A stretch of DNA of 64,000 nt from Achromobacter sp. MFA1 R4 (GTDB lineage Bacteria; Pseudomonadota; Gammaproteobacteria; Burkholderiales; Burkholderiaceae_B). How positions within the stretch are numbered: position 1 is the stretch's first letter; every line of letters begins with the position of its first letter. Shown in pieces: positions 47,757-55,764 of the stretch. Made by a program: the position numbers and the translations under genes. The stretch lies in NCBI RefSeq assembly GCF_900156745.1, contig NZ_LT707065.1, forward strand, positions 3,410,001-3,474,000, written 5' to 3'. The notes below the pieces were generated by a model. It had not been told where the DNA came from and searched no databases. It saw only the letters and a program-made list of their open reading frames with translations.

Positions 47757-48569
47757 ATGAGCTCGGCAACGCCAATGACGCTACCCGAGTACGAGGTCTA
47801 TGCCGTCCGCTACGCCCAAATGGCGCGACGGCGGCGCGACAATTTCCTGGGCGGCGATCCGCACGACGGCGATATGCCCATGGATTTCTTCGTGTGGCTG
47901 GTGCGTGGGGCGGGCCGCGTCGTGTTGGTCGATACGGGCTTCAATTCGGACATGGCGCGCAAGCGGCAGCGCGACCTCATCCACTGCCCGATCGGCGCGC
48001 TGGCGGAACTGGGTGTGCAGCCCGGGGATGTGCAGCACGTGGTGCTGACGCATCTGCATTATGACCACGCGGGCAACCTGGACCTGTTGCCCGAAGCGAA
48101 ATTCCACGTGCAGGATGACGAAATGGACTACGCCACGGGCCGCTGCATGTGCCTTCAGCCCCTGCGGCACGCCTACGCGGTCGAGGACGTGGTGTCGCTG
48201 GTCAGGCGGGTGTACGAGGACCGCGTGGTGTTCCATGACGGCGACGAGGCGCTCCTGCCGGGCATCGAACTATTGAAGATAGGCGGCCACACCAAAGGCC
48301 TGCAATCGGTGCGCGTGCACACGACGCGCGGCTGGGTGGTGCTGGCGTCGGACGCCAGCCACTACTACGAGAACATGGAGCGGGAGCGCCCGTTCCCCAT
48401 CGTCTACAACACCGCGCAGATGCTGTCGGGCTATGCCAGGCTGCAGGCGGCCGCGCAGTCCGACCAGCACGTGGTGCCAGGCCATGATCCGGCGGTGCTG
48501 CAGCGCTACCCGCGATGGGAGGACTCCCCCCACGTGGCGATGCTGCATCTGCCGCCGCGGGAGGAATGA
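47757..48569 (+). CDS. Metallo-beta-lactamase-fold hydrolase (AHL-lactonase-like)
   Basis: The 270-aa protein has the dizinc motif HLHYDH at 99-104 followed by AGNL, a later GGHTKG histidine site, ASDASHYY and PGHDP. The arrangement resembles the N-acyl-homoserine-lactone lactonase family (AttM/AiiB-like). No signal peptide is visible. As the last gene of operon B, immediately after the transporter, it may open a lactone imported or formed in the pathway. True quorum-quenching activity is possible but not shown. It converges on the aminotransferase gene with an 11-bp gap. Confidence 0.85.
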   Translation: MSSATPMTLPEYEVYAVRYAQMARRRRDNFLGGDPHDGDMPMDFFVWLVRGAGRVVLVDTGFNSDMARKRQRDLIHCPIGALAELGVQPGDVQHVVLTHLHYDHAGNLDLLPEAKFHVQDDEMDYATGRCMCLQPLRHAYAVEDVVSLVRRVYEDRVVFHDGDEALLPGIELLKIGGHTKGLQSVRVHTTRGWVVLASDASHYYENMERERPFPIVYNTAQMLSGYARLQAAAQSDQHVVPGHDPAVLQRYPRWEDSPHVAMLHLPPREE

Positions 48570-48580
48570 GCCGGACGCGA

Positions 48581-49426
48581 TCAGCCCCGGCGGGTGCTTT
48601 CCGCGTAATCCATGTACAGCTTGTGGGCGCGGCGCGCCATCGGGCCGTATTCCAGCGTGCGCGATTCGACGCGGTTCACGTGCACCACCTTGCCGTAATT
48701 GCCCGACGAGAACACTTCGTCGGCTTCCTCGACGTCGGCGCGCGTCAGGCTGCGCTCCTGGACCTCGACGCCGTCGGCCTTGAGCAGGGCCAGCACGCGG
48801 CGGCGGGTGATGCCGTTCAGGAAGGTGCCGTTGTCCACGGGCGTGGACACGACGCCGTCCTTGGCCAGCCACAGATTGCTGGTGGCGAACTCGGCGATGT
48901 TGCCGGCGCCGTCCAGCATGATGGCGTTGTCGAAGCCTTTTTCAGCCGCTTCGCGGATGGCACGCTGGCCGTTCGGGTACAGGCAGGACGCCTTGGCGTC
49001 GGTGGGCGCCATGTTGGGCCACGAACGCGCAAAGCTGGAGAAGCAGGCCGAGAATCCCTGGTCGCCGGGCATCGGCACCTTGAAGACGTGCAGCACGAAC
49101 TGGGTCTTTTCGGCGTCAGGCAGCAGGAAACCGTCGGCGCAGAAGAACATGGGTTTGATGTAGAGCTCAGACCCTTCCGGAAACTTGGCAACGGCCTGCA
49201 GGCACAGGTCCTGGATCTCTTCCCAACCCATCTGCGGCTTCATCAGCATCTTTTCCGCCGAGCGCACGACGCGCTGGCAGTGCAGGTCCAGGTCCGGGGT
49301 CAGGCCGCGGAATGCGCGCGCGCCGTCGAAGACCATGCTGGCCATCCAGAAGGCGTGGTCGGCCGGGCCGAGCAGTTTGGGGTTTTCGGTGGTCCAGTGA
49401 CCTTTGTGCCAGAACAAGGCATCCAT
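48581..49426 (-). CDS. Class IV aminotransferase (branched-chain aminotransferase-like)
   Basis: The 281-aa PLP enzyme has the fold-type IV layout. The lysine in TDAKASCLYPNG matches the position of the Schiff-base lysine, followed by GFDNAIMLD, NIAEFATSNLW and NGITRRRVL. At 281 aa it is shorter than typical IlvE (about 308) and resembles the shorter BCAT-like or D-amino acid aminotransferase-like proteins. The ATG at 49426 fits the conserved start. The Liv-type transporter downstream in the window supports a branched-chain amino acid role, but is not proof. Confidence 0.85.
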   Translation of the reverse strand: MDALFWHKGHWTTENPKLLGPADHAFWMASMVFDGARAFRGLTPDLDLHCQRVVRSAEKMLMKPQMGWEEIQDLCLQAVAKFPEGSELYIKPMFFCADGFLLPDAEKTQFVLHVFKVPMPGDQGFSACFSSFARSWPNMAPTDAKASCLYPNGQRAIREAAEKGFDNAIMLDGAGNIAEFATSNLWLAKDGVVSTPVDNGTFLNGITRRRVLALLKADGVEVQERSLTRADVEEADEVFSSGNYGKVVHVNRVESRTLEYGPMARRAHKLYMDYAESTRRG

Positions 49427-49541
49427 GATTGTGTTCCTTCGCGTGAATCGGGTTGGCGCTCGCGGCGCCTCGGCGGCCGCGCGCAGGCGGCCCCGCCTCG
49501 GCACCCCGCCGAAACGCCAGGATACATGATCCGGGGGGGCG

Positions 49542-50564
49542 CTATTCCTTGGCCAGCGCCGCCTGCACGCGGTCGGCGACATCCGCGGGCATCCATTGCC
49601 GCCAGACCGGGCCGTACTGCTTGAGGAAATAGCGCGCGGCGTCCTCGGGTTCCTTGCCCTCGTTTTCCAGCCAGCCCAGCGTGGCATCGATGGCCTCGTC
49701 GGGCACGGTCAGCTTGGACAGGAATTCGGTGACGCGCGGCGCGGCCTTCGCGAAATCGGCGTTCATGCCCGTGACGACCGGATTGGGCTTGAATTCGGTG
49801 GCCACGGGGTTGGCGCACTTGGGATCGGTCATGCAGGTGTAGGCCGCCTGGTCGAACGCCGGCAGTTGCAGCTTCACCAGGTCCAGCGCACCGACCAGCG
49901 ACGTGGGCGTCCAGTAATAAAAGACGATGTCGCGCTTGCGCTTGTAGGCCGACACGATGGCGGCCTTTTGGGCGGCGCCGGAACCGGGGGCGAACAGGGT
50001 GTAGTCCTTGTCCAGCTTCAGGGCGCGCAGCAGGTTGTCGTTCAGCGTGCCGCAGGCCCAGCCCGCCGGGCAGCCGTAGATGCGGCCGCGGCCGGGATCC
50101 TCGGGATCGGCAAACACCTCCTTGAAGCGCGCCAGGTCGGCGGCGGACTTCAGGTCCGGGTGCCGTTCGGCCGTGTAGCGGGGGATGTACCAGCCTTCGC
50201 CAGCGTCATAGACATGGCCCACGCCCAGTACCTTGCCGCTGGCCAGCGCCTTCTTCCAGGCGCCTTCGATCTGGCCGGGCCACACTTCGGGCGTGACGTC
50301 GACGTCGCCGCGTTGCAGCGCGGCCAGCATCGGCAGGGTTTCGCCGATTTCAACCGTGGTCTTGCAGCCGTAGCCGTGTTCCAGCACGTAGCGTTCGATG
50401 CCGGCCAGGACCAGGTTGGATTCCCAGTTCAGGCCGCTGAAACGCACGGGGCGGTCGACTTCGCAAGTTGGGGCGGCGGGGGCGGCGTGGGCCGCCAGGG
50501 GGGACAGCAGGGCGGCGGCCAGCGCGAGCGCGCCGAGGCCGGAAACGAGATGCGTGTTGCGCAT
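49542..50564 (-). CDS. Glycine-betaine/choline-type (OpuAC-like) periplasmic binding protein, orphan
   Basis: The 340-aa product has a signal peptide (about 1-27, ending AHA) and an OpuAC/ProX-like domain (LNWESN start, GEWP-like VTPEVWPGQ, FYYWTPTSL). Several cysteines are paired closely in sequence (CPAGWAC, CMTDPKC and two near the mature N-terminus), suggesting disulfides. No matching permease or ATPase is adjacent; it sits between the aminotransferase and the third Liv operon. I chose the ATG at 50564, where the signal peptide begins. Confidence 0.88.
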   Translation of the reverse strand: MRNTHLVSGLGALALAAALLSPLAAHAAPAAPTCEVDRPVRFSGLNWESNLVLAGIERYVLEHGYGCKTTVEIGETLPMLAALQRGDVDVTPEVWPGQIEGAWKKALASGKVLGVGHVYDAGEGWYIPRYTAERHPDLKSAADLARFKEVFADPEDPGRGRIYGCPAGWACGTLNDNLLRALKLDKDYTLFAPGSGAAQKAAIVSAYKRKRDIVFYYWTPTSLVGALDLVKLQLPAFDQAAYTCMTDPKCANPVATEFKPNPVVTGMNADFAKAAPRVTEFLSKLTVPDEAIDATLGWLENEGKEPEDAARYFLKQYGPVWRQWMPADVADRVQAALAKE

Positions 50565-50629
50565 GGTCGGCACCTGTGTAGTGGAGTGCCTGACATTGTA
50601 CGGGGCGCTCCCCGCGCGCCCCAATGCAG

Positions 50630-50652
50630 CGGGGCCGCTGTGCGCGGCCCCG
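50630..50652. other. Strong hairpin downstream of the third Liv-type operon
   Basis: CGGGGCCGC (50630-50638) pairs perfectly with GCGGCCCCG (50644-50652) around a 5-nt loop. It lies after the livM stop and before the OpuAC-like gene on the minus strand. No T-tract follows, so it could be a weak terminator or an mRNA-stabilising structure. Confidence 0.5.
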
Positions 50653-50677
50653 TGGGTCATGCTGCGGCGACCGAACC

Positions 50678-51661
50678 TCAGGCCCGCGCGGCGCGGCGCC
50701 GGTTGAACAGCGCGCCCAGTTCGCCCACGATGCCGCGCCGGAAGGCCAGCACGCAGATCACGAAGATCAGGCCGCTCACGATCGTGACGGACTCGCCCAG
50801 GCGCAGGAACCATTCCACGCCGGTCCACTTGGCCATCATCTGGCCGAAGTCGCCCACCTTGTTCTCGAGCAGCACGACGATGAACGCGCCCAGCACGGGG
50901 CCGGTCAGCGTGCCCAGTCCACCGATCAGCGTCATCAGGATCACCAGCCCGGACATCTGCCAGGTGGCGTCCGACAGCGTGGCGGACACGAACACCAGCG
51001 TCTTCGTGGCGCCCGCCAGCCCGGCCAGCGCGGCCGACAGCACGAAGGCCACCAGCTTGAAGCGGTCCACGTCGTACCCCAGCGAAATCGCGCGGGGTTC
51101 GTTCTCGCGCACGGCCTGCAGCACCTGCCCGAAAGGCGAGTGCACCGTGCGCCAGATGATGAAGTAGCCAATGATGAAGATGGCCATCACCAGGTAGTAC
51201 AGGTTCAGGTCGTTGGACAGATCGACGATTCCCAGCAGGGTGCCGCGCGGCACGCTTTGCAGGCCGTCCTCGCCGCCCGTGAAGCCGGCTTGCAGGAAGA
51301 AGAAGAACACCATCTGCGCCAGCGCCAGCGTGATCATGGCGAAGTAGATGCCGCTGCGTCGGATGGCGACGGCGCCCATGGCCAGGCCCAGCAGCGCCGC
51401 CACGCCCACGCCAAAGAGCAGGCCGAGTTCGGTCGGCAGGCCCCAGACCTTCATGCTGTGCCCGGCGGCGTAGGCCGCGCTGCCCAGGAAGGCGGCATGG
51501 CCGAAGGACAGGAGTCCCGTGAAGCCCAACAGCAGATTGAAGGCGCAGGCAAAGAGCGCGTAGCACATGACCTTCATGGCGAAGATCGGGTACACGCCCA
51601 TGAAGGGGAGCGCGGCCACCACGACCGCCAGGACCGCATAGCCCAGGAATTGACGATTCAT
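50678..51661 (-). CDS. LivM-like ABC permease (third Liv system)
   Basis: The 327-aa permease has the LivM segment LLGFTGLLSFGHAAFLGSAAY near 45-65 and the EAA-like RENEPRAISLGYD. It overlaps the LivH-like gene by 4 bp. It is the last gene of a leftward G-F-K-H-M operon and ends before a hairpin. Confidence 0.93.
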   Translation of the reverse strand: MNRQFLGYAVLAVVVAALPFMGVYPIFAMKVMCYALFACAFNLLLGFTGLLSFGHAAFLGSAAYAAGHSMKVWGLPTELGLLFGVGVAALLGLAMGAVAIRRSGIYFAMITLALAQMVFFFFLQAGFTGGEDGLQSVPRGTLLGIVDLSNDLNLYYLVMAIFIIGYFIIWRTVHSPFGQVLQAVRENEPRAISLGYDVDRFKLVAFVLSAALAGLAGATKTLVFVSATLSDATWQMSGLVILMTLIGGLGTLTGPVLGAFIVVLLENKVGDFGQMMAKWTGVEWFLRLGESVTIVSGLIFVICVLAFRRGIVGELGALFNRRRAARA

Positions 51662-52545
51662 TTTTCTTTTCCGAACAGCCCGGCCGGGCGGATCAACAGA
51701 ACAATGGCCATGATGATGAAGACGACCGTGCTGGACGCTTCGGGCCAGAACACCTTGGTGAGGCCCTCGATCACGCCCAGGCCCAGCCCGGTGACGATGG
51801 CGCCGAGAATCGACCCCATGCCCCCGATCACGACCACCGCGAACACGACGATGATGAGGTTGGACCCCATCAGCGGCGAAATCTGCAGCACCGGCGCGGC
51901 CAGCACGCCGGCAAAACCCGCCAGCGCGACGCCGAAGCCGTACGTCAGCGTGATCATGCGCGGCACGTTCACGCCGAAGGATTCCACCAGCCGCGGATTT
52001 TCGGTGCCGGCGCGCAGCAGGGCGCCCAGCCGCGTGCGTTCAATGACGAACCACGTGGCAAAGCACACGATGATCGAAGCCGCCACGACCCAGCCGCGGT
52101 AGTTCGGCAGGATCATGAAGCCCAGGTTGGTCGCGCCGCGCAGGGCGTCGGGCGTGGGGTAGGGCTGGCCCGAGACGCCGTAGAAACTGCGGAACAGCCC
52201 CTCGATCAGCAGCGTCAGCCCAAACGTGAGCAGCAGGCCGTACAGGTGGTCCAGCTTGTACAGGTGCTTGAGCAGCAACTTTTCGATGATGATGCCGAAC
52301 AGCCCCACGATCAGCGGCGCCAGGATCAGCATGATCCAGTAATTCAGGCCGAAGTACGACAGCCCCATCCAGGCGATGAAGGCGCCCAGCATGTAGAGGG
52401 CGCCGTGAGCGAAGTTGATGACGTTCAGCAGCCCGAAGATAACGGCAAGTCCGAGCGACAGCATTGCATAGAAGGAACCGTTGACCAGGCCCAGTAATAA
52501 CTGGCCGAACAAGGCCTGTATGGGGATGCCGAAAATGTCAGTCAT
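51658..52545 (-). CDS. LivH-like ABC permease (third Liv system)
   Basis: The 295-aa permease shows the LivH hallmarks LLGLVNGSFYAMLSLGLAV and NVINFAHGALYMLGAF. About eight membrane helices are expected. It follows the binding-protein gene by 99 bp and is coupled by overlap to the LivM-like gene. Confidence 0.93.
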   Translation of the reverse strand: MTDIFGIPIQALFGQLLLGLVNGSFYAMLSLGLAVIFGLLNVINFAHGALYMLGAFIAWMGLSYFGLNYWIMLILAPLIVGLFGIIIEKLLLKHLYKLDHLYGLLLTFGLTLLIEGLFRSFYGVSGQPYPTPDALRGATNLGFMILPNYRGWVVAASIIVCFATWFVIERTRLGALLRAGTENPRLVESFGVNVPRMITLTYGFGVALAGFAGVLAAPVLQISPLMGSNLIIVVFAVVVIGGMGSILGAIVTGLGLGVIEGLTKVFWPEASSTVVFIIMAIVLLIRPAGLFGKEK

Positions 52546-52644
52546 CTTGTGAAAATCCTGCGCGGTACGGAAGGAAGCGAGCTAGTCAGGATGAAGGCGG
52601 CCGGGCTGTCTGCCCGGACCGCCGCCGGGATCACATCGGCTGGT

Positions 52645-53859
52645 TTATTTCTTGACCAGCTTGCAGGTGGATTCGGACAACTTGGTGTAGACCTCGTCGC
52701 CGGGCAGCGTCGCCACCACCTTGTAGTAGTCCCACGGACCCTTGGACTCGGCCGGGGTCTTCACTTGCATCAGGTACATGTCGTGGATCATGCGGCCGTC
52801 TTCGCGCACAAAGCCGCCCTGGGCGAAGAAATCGTTCACCTTGTTCGACTTCATCCACTTCATGACGTCGTCGCCGTTGTCCGAACCCGTCGCCTTGACG
52901 GCATTCAGGTAGAAGGTCGCCGACGAGTAGTCGCCCGCCTGCAGCATGGACGGCTTGCGGCCGACCTTGGACTCGAACTTCTTGGCCCAGGCGCGCGAGG
53001 CGTCGGATTGGTCCCAATACCAGCCATCGGTCAGGTACATGCCCTTGGTGGCTTCCAGTCCGAGCGAGTGCACGTCGTTGATGAACACCAGCAGTCCGGC
53101 CAGCTTCATGGTCTGGGTCACGCCGAATTCATTGGCGGCCTTGACCGTGTTGATGGTGTCGCCGCCCGCATTGGCCATGCCCAGGATCTGCGCCTTGGAG
53201 GCCTGCGCCTGCAGCAGGAAGGACGAGAAGTCGGAGGCGCCCAGCGGTGCGCGGACCTGGCCCTTCACGTCGCCGCCGTTGGCCTTGACGACCGCCATCG
53301 TGTCGCGCTCCAGCGCGTGGCCGAAGGCGTAGTCGGCCGTCAGGAAGAACCAGCTCTTGCCGCCGTCCTTGACCACCGCCGACCCGGTGCCGCGCGCCAG
53401 CGCCACGGTGTCGTAGGCGTAGTGCACGGTGTAGGGCGAACACTGGGCATTGGTCAGGTCGGACGAGCCGGCGCCGACCGCGATGAACGGCTTTTTCTTT
53501 TCGGCGGCGACGGCCGCCATGGCCAGGCTGGTGGCCGAGTTGGTGCCGGCGATGATGACATCGACCTTCTGCTGGTCGAACCATTCGCGGGCACGGGCCG
53601 ATGCCACGTCGGCCTTGTTCTGGTGGTCGGCGGAGACCACTTCGATCTTCTTGCCGTTGACCGAGCCGCCGAAATCCTCGATCGCCATGCGGACCGCGTC
53701 CAGGCCGGCCTTGCCGTCGATGTCGGAGTAGACGCCCGACATGTCGGTGATGAATCCGATGCGGATGACATCGTCGGAGATACCTTGAGCGTGGGCGGTT
53801 GCCCCCGCGAATCCCAGGCCCGCCATGGCCAGTGCAGCAGTGATGGTGTGCAGCTTCAT
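52645..53859 (-). CDS. LivK-like periplasmic binding protein (third Liv system)
   Basis: The 404-aa protein has a signal peptide (about 1-24, ending AHA) and the type I binding-protein fold (DDVIRIGFITDMSGVYSDIDG). The length and pattern are close to binding proteins for amides, urea-like compounds or hydrophobic amino acids. It is located between the ATPase genes and the permease genes of the same operon. A GGAGT ribosome-binding site is present. Confidence 0.9.
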   Translation of the reverse strand: MKLHTITAALAMAGLGFAGATAHAQGISDDVIRIGFITDMSGVYSDIDGKAGLDAVRMAIEDFGGSVNGKKIEVVSADHQNKADVASARAREWFDQQKVDVIIAGTNSATSLAMAAVAAEKKKPFIAVGAGSSDLTNAQCSPYTVHYAYDTVALARGTGSAVVKDGGKSWFFLTADYAFGHALERDTMAVVKANGGDVKGQVRAPLGASDFSSFLLQAQASKAQILGMANAGGDTINTVKAANEFGVTQTMKLAGLLVFINDVHSLGLEATKGMYLTDGWYWDQSDASRAWAKKFESKVGRKPSMLQAGDYSSATFYLNAVKATGSDNGDDVMKWMKSNKVNDFFAQGGFVREDGRMIHDMYLMQVKTPAESKGPWDYYKVVATLPGDEVYTKLSESTCKLVKK

Positions 53860-53921
53860 GGGATGACTCCTCTTCCCTACGGTGTGGTGTTTGCCGGGGT
53901 TCCGGCGGATGACAGGTTGTT

Positions 53922-54632
53922 TTAGACGCCCAACAGTTCGTTGAGCGTGTCCTGTTTTTCTGAAAGTTCGGCCGCTTCGAAATGCTCGACGATCTGGCCG
54001 TGCTCCATGACATAGAAGCGGTCGGCCAGCGGCGCGGCGAAGCGGAAGTTCTGCTCCACCATGACGATCGTGTAGCCGCGCTGCTTGAGCGCGGTGATCA
54101 TGCGGGCCAGCGCCTGCACGATGACGGGCGCGAGGCCTTCGGAGATCTCATCGAGCAGCAGCAGGTTCGCGCCGGTGCGCAGGATGCGCGCGACGGCGAG
54201 CATCTGCTGTTCGCCGCCCGACAGGCGCGTGCCCGGGGAATTCCGGCGCTCCAGCAGGTTGGGGAACATGTCGTAGATCTCGGCCAGCGACATGCCGCCG
54301 CCCAGCGAGCCCACGACGGGCGGAAGCAGCAGGTTCTCTTCGCACGAAAGGCTGGCGAAGATGCCGCGTTCCTCGGGGCAGTAGCCCACGCCCAGGTGGG
54401 CGATCTTGTAGGTGGGCAGGTCGATGGCCTCGGTGCCGTGGATGCGCACGGAACCCTTGCGCGAGCCGGTCAGGCCCAGGATCGCGCGCAACGTCGTGGT
54501 GCGGCCGGCGCCATTGCGGCCCAGCAGCGTGACGACCTCGCCCTGTCCCACGCGCATGTCCACGCCGTGCAGGATATGCGATTCCCCGTACCAGGCATGC
54601 AGTCCCGAGATTTCGAGTGCGGGGGTGCTCAT
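53922..54632 (-). CDS. LivF-like ABC ATPase with Lys-to-Arg Walker A change (third Liv system)
   Basis: The 236-aa ATPase has the normal LivF signature LSGGEQQMLAVAR, Walker B LLLLDEISEGLAP and switch VEQNFRFA. Its P-loop, however, reads GRNGAGRTT, with arginine in place of the invariant lysine. Arginine often reduces or abolishes ATP hydrolysis, so this site may be non-hydrolytic while the LivG partner stays active. It overlaps livG by 4 bp. Confidence 0.9.
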   Translation of the reverse strand: MSTPALEISGLHAWYGESHILHGVDMRVGQGEVVTLLGRNGAGRTTTLRAILGLTGSRKGSVRIHGTEAIDLPTYKIAHLGVGYCPEERGIFASLSCEENLLLPPVVGSLGGGMSLAEIYDMFPNLLERRNSPGTRLSGGEQQMLAVARILRTGANLLLLDEISEGLAPVIVQALARMITALKQRGYTIVMVEQNFRFAAPLADRFYVMEHGQIVEHFEAAELSEKQDTLNELLGV

Positions 54633-55402
54633 GCGTGCGCTCCTTGAAGTTCGCCGTCGGTCGTGCCCATGTAAGCCTGCATCACGGCCGGATGGCGGGA
54701 GACTTCGGCGTAGGAACCTTCAGCCAGCACCGAACCGCGCGCCAGCACGGTGATGGTGTTGGCAATGGAGGACACGACATTCATGTTGTGTTCCACCATG
54801 AGGATGGTGCGCCCGGCGCTGACGCGCTTGATGAGTTGCGTGACGCGATGCACGTCTTCGTGGCCCATGCCCTGGGTGGGTTCGTCCAGCAGCATGAGCT
54901 CGGGCTCCATCGCCAGCGTGGTGGCGATCTCGAGCGCGCGCTTGCGGCCGTACGGCAAATTGACGGTGGTCTCGTCGGCGAAGTCGCCCAGGTCCACTTG
55001 TTCGAGCAGCGCGCGGGCCGGCTCGTTCAGGACGTCCAGGCGCTTGGCGCTTTGCCAGAAGTGATATGACAGGCCCGTCTTGCGCTGCAGCCCGATCCGC
55101 ACGTTCTCCAGCACGGTCAGGTGCGGGAACACGGCCGAGATCTGGAATGAACGGATGATGCCGCGCCGGGCGATCTGCGCTGGCCGCTCGCCGGTAATGT
55201 CGATACCGTTGAACTTGATGCTTCCCGAAGTGGGAGAGAGAAATTTCGTAAGCAGGTTGAAGCATGTGGTCTTGCCCGCGCCGTTAGGCCCGATCAAGGC
55301 ATGAATCTCGCCCCGCTTGATACGCAAATCGACCCCATTGACCGCGACGAAGCCGCGGAATTCCTTGGTGAGGCCTTTTGTCTCCAGGATTGTGTCATCC
55401 AT
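54629..55402 (-). CDS. LivG-like ABC ATPase (third Liv system)
   Basis: The 257-aa ATPase has Walker A GPNGAGKTT, signature-like LPYGRKRALEIA, Walker B LMLLDEPTQGM and switch VEHNMNVV. It is the first gene of the leftward operon; its promoter must lie in the 362-bp region to its right. The first-gene position of the ATPase is less common than a binding-protein-first order. Confidence 0.93.
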   Translation of the reverse strand: MDDTILETKGLTKEFRGFVAVNGVDLRIKRGEIHALIGPNGAGKTTCFNLLTKFLSPTSGSIKFNGIDITGERPAQIARRGIIRSFQISAVFPHLTVLENVRIGLQRKTGLSYHFWQSAKRLDVLNEPARALLEQVDLGDFADETTVNLPYGRKRALEIATTLAMEPELMLLDEPTQGMGHEDVHRVTQLIKRVSAGRTILMVEHNMNVVSSIANTITVLARGSVLAEGSYAEVSRHPAVMQAYMGTTDGELQGAHA

Positions 55403-55472
55403 GTTCGCTGCACCAGCGTTGTATTTATATGGTCTCCACCTGGCGTCGTTGCGTCAGGCCCCCGCAGGGTTG

Positions 55473-55498
55473 GAAAACTGTCTGCGTGCACAGTTTTC
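55473..55498. other. A/T-stemmed hairpin in the livG upstream region
   Basis: GAAAACTGT (55473-55481) pairs with ACAGTTTTC (55490-55498) around an 8-nt loop. It lies about 70 bp ahead of livG on the minus strand and could be an operator or a leader structure. Confidence 0.55.
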
Positions 55499-55581
55499 TT
55501 ATGAGTTGCCGGCGAGTATGCGGACGTCGCAATCAAAATTCCATGAGGGTTTGTCATAGGTTTTGCACTGCGGAAAGGCCA

Positions 55582-55613
55582 ATTGTCGGCATGCCGACAA
55601 TGCTGTGCCGACA
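55582..55613. promoter_or_regulatory. Perfect 20-bp palindrome plus a third half-site upstream of livG
   Basis: Positions 55582-55601 form a perfect 20-bp palindrome with half-site TGCCGACA. A third identical half-site, TGCCGACA, follows at 55606-55613. The arrangement suits a dimeric regulator with an accessory half-site. The cognate regulator is unknown and no regulator gene is adjacent. Confidence 0.65.
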
Positions 55614-55764
55614 TGGGAAGAAAGCCTTTCCAATATGGAAATGCGATGCAGCAAATACGCATTGACCGTCATCAGGATGACATGCGATCGACGGCCAGGG
55701 AAAACCCGGTTTTTGGTTCGCGCCGCGGGCCTTTGAAATGCAGCGCGGCAATATGCGGGAAGAT

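Larger units (their letters stand above)
55403..55764. other. 362-bp intergenic control region between livG and nth
   Basis: No protein gene is seen here. On the minus strand a TATAAA (complement of 55424-55429) lies 22 bp from the livG start and is a possible -10 box. Two strong symmetric elements are annotated separately. TTCC-N5-GGAA near 55630 and AATGCG/CGCATT arms near 55640-55665 are further weak inverted repeats. The nth stop is at the right-hand end, so the region mainly serves the livG operon. Confidence 0.6.
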
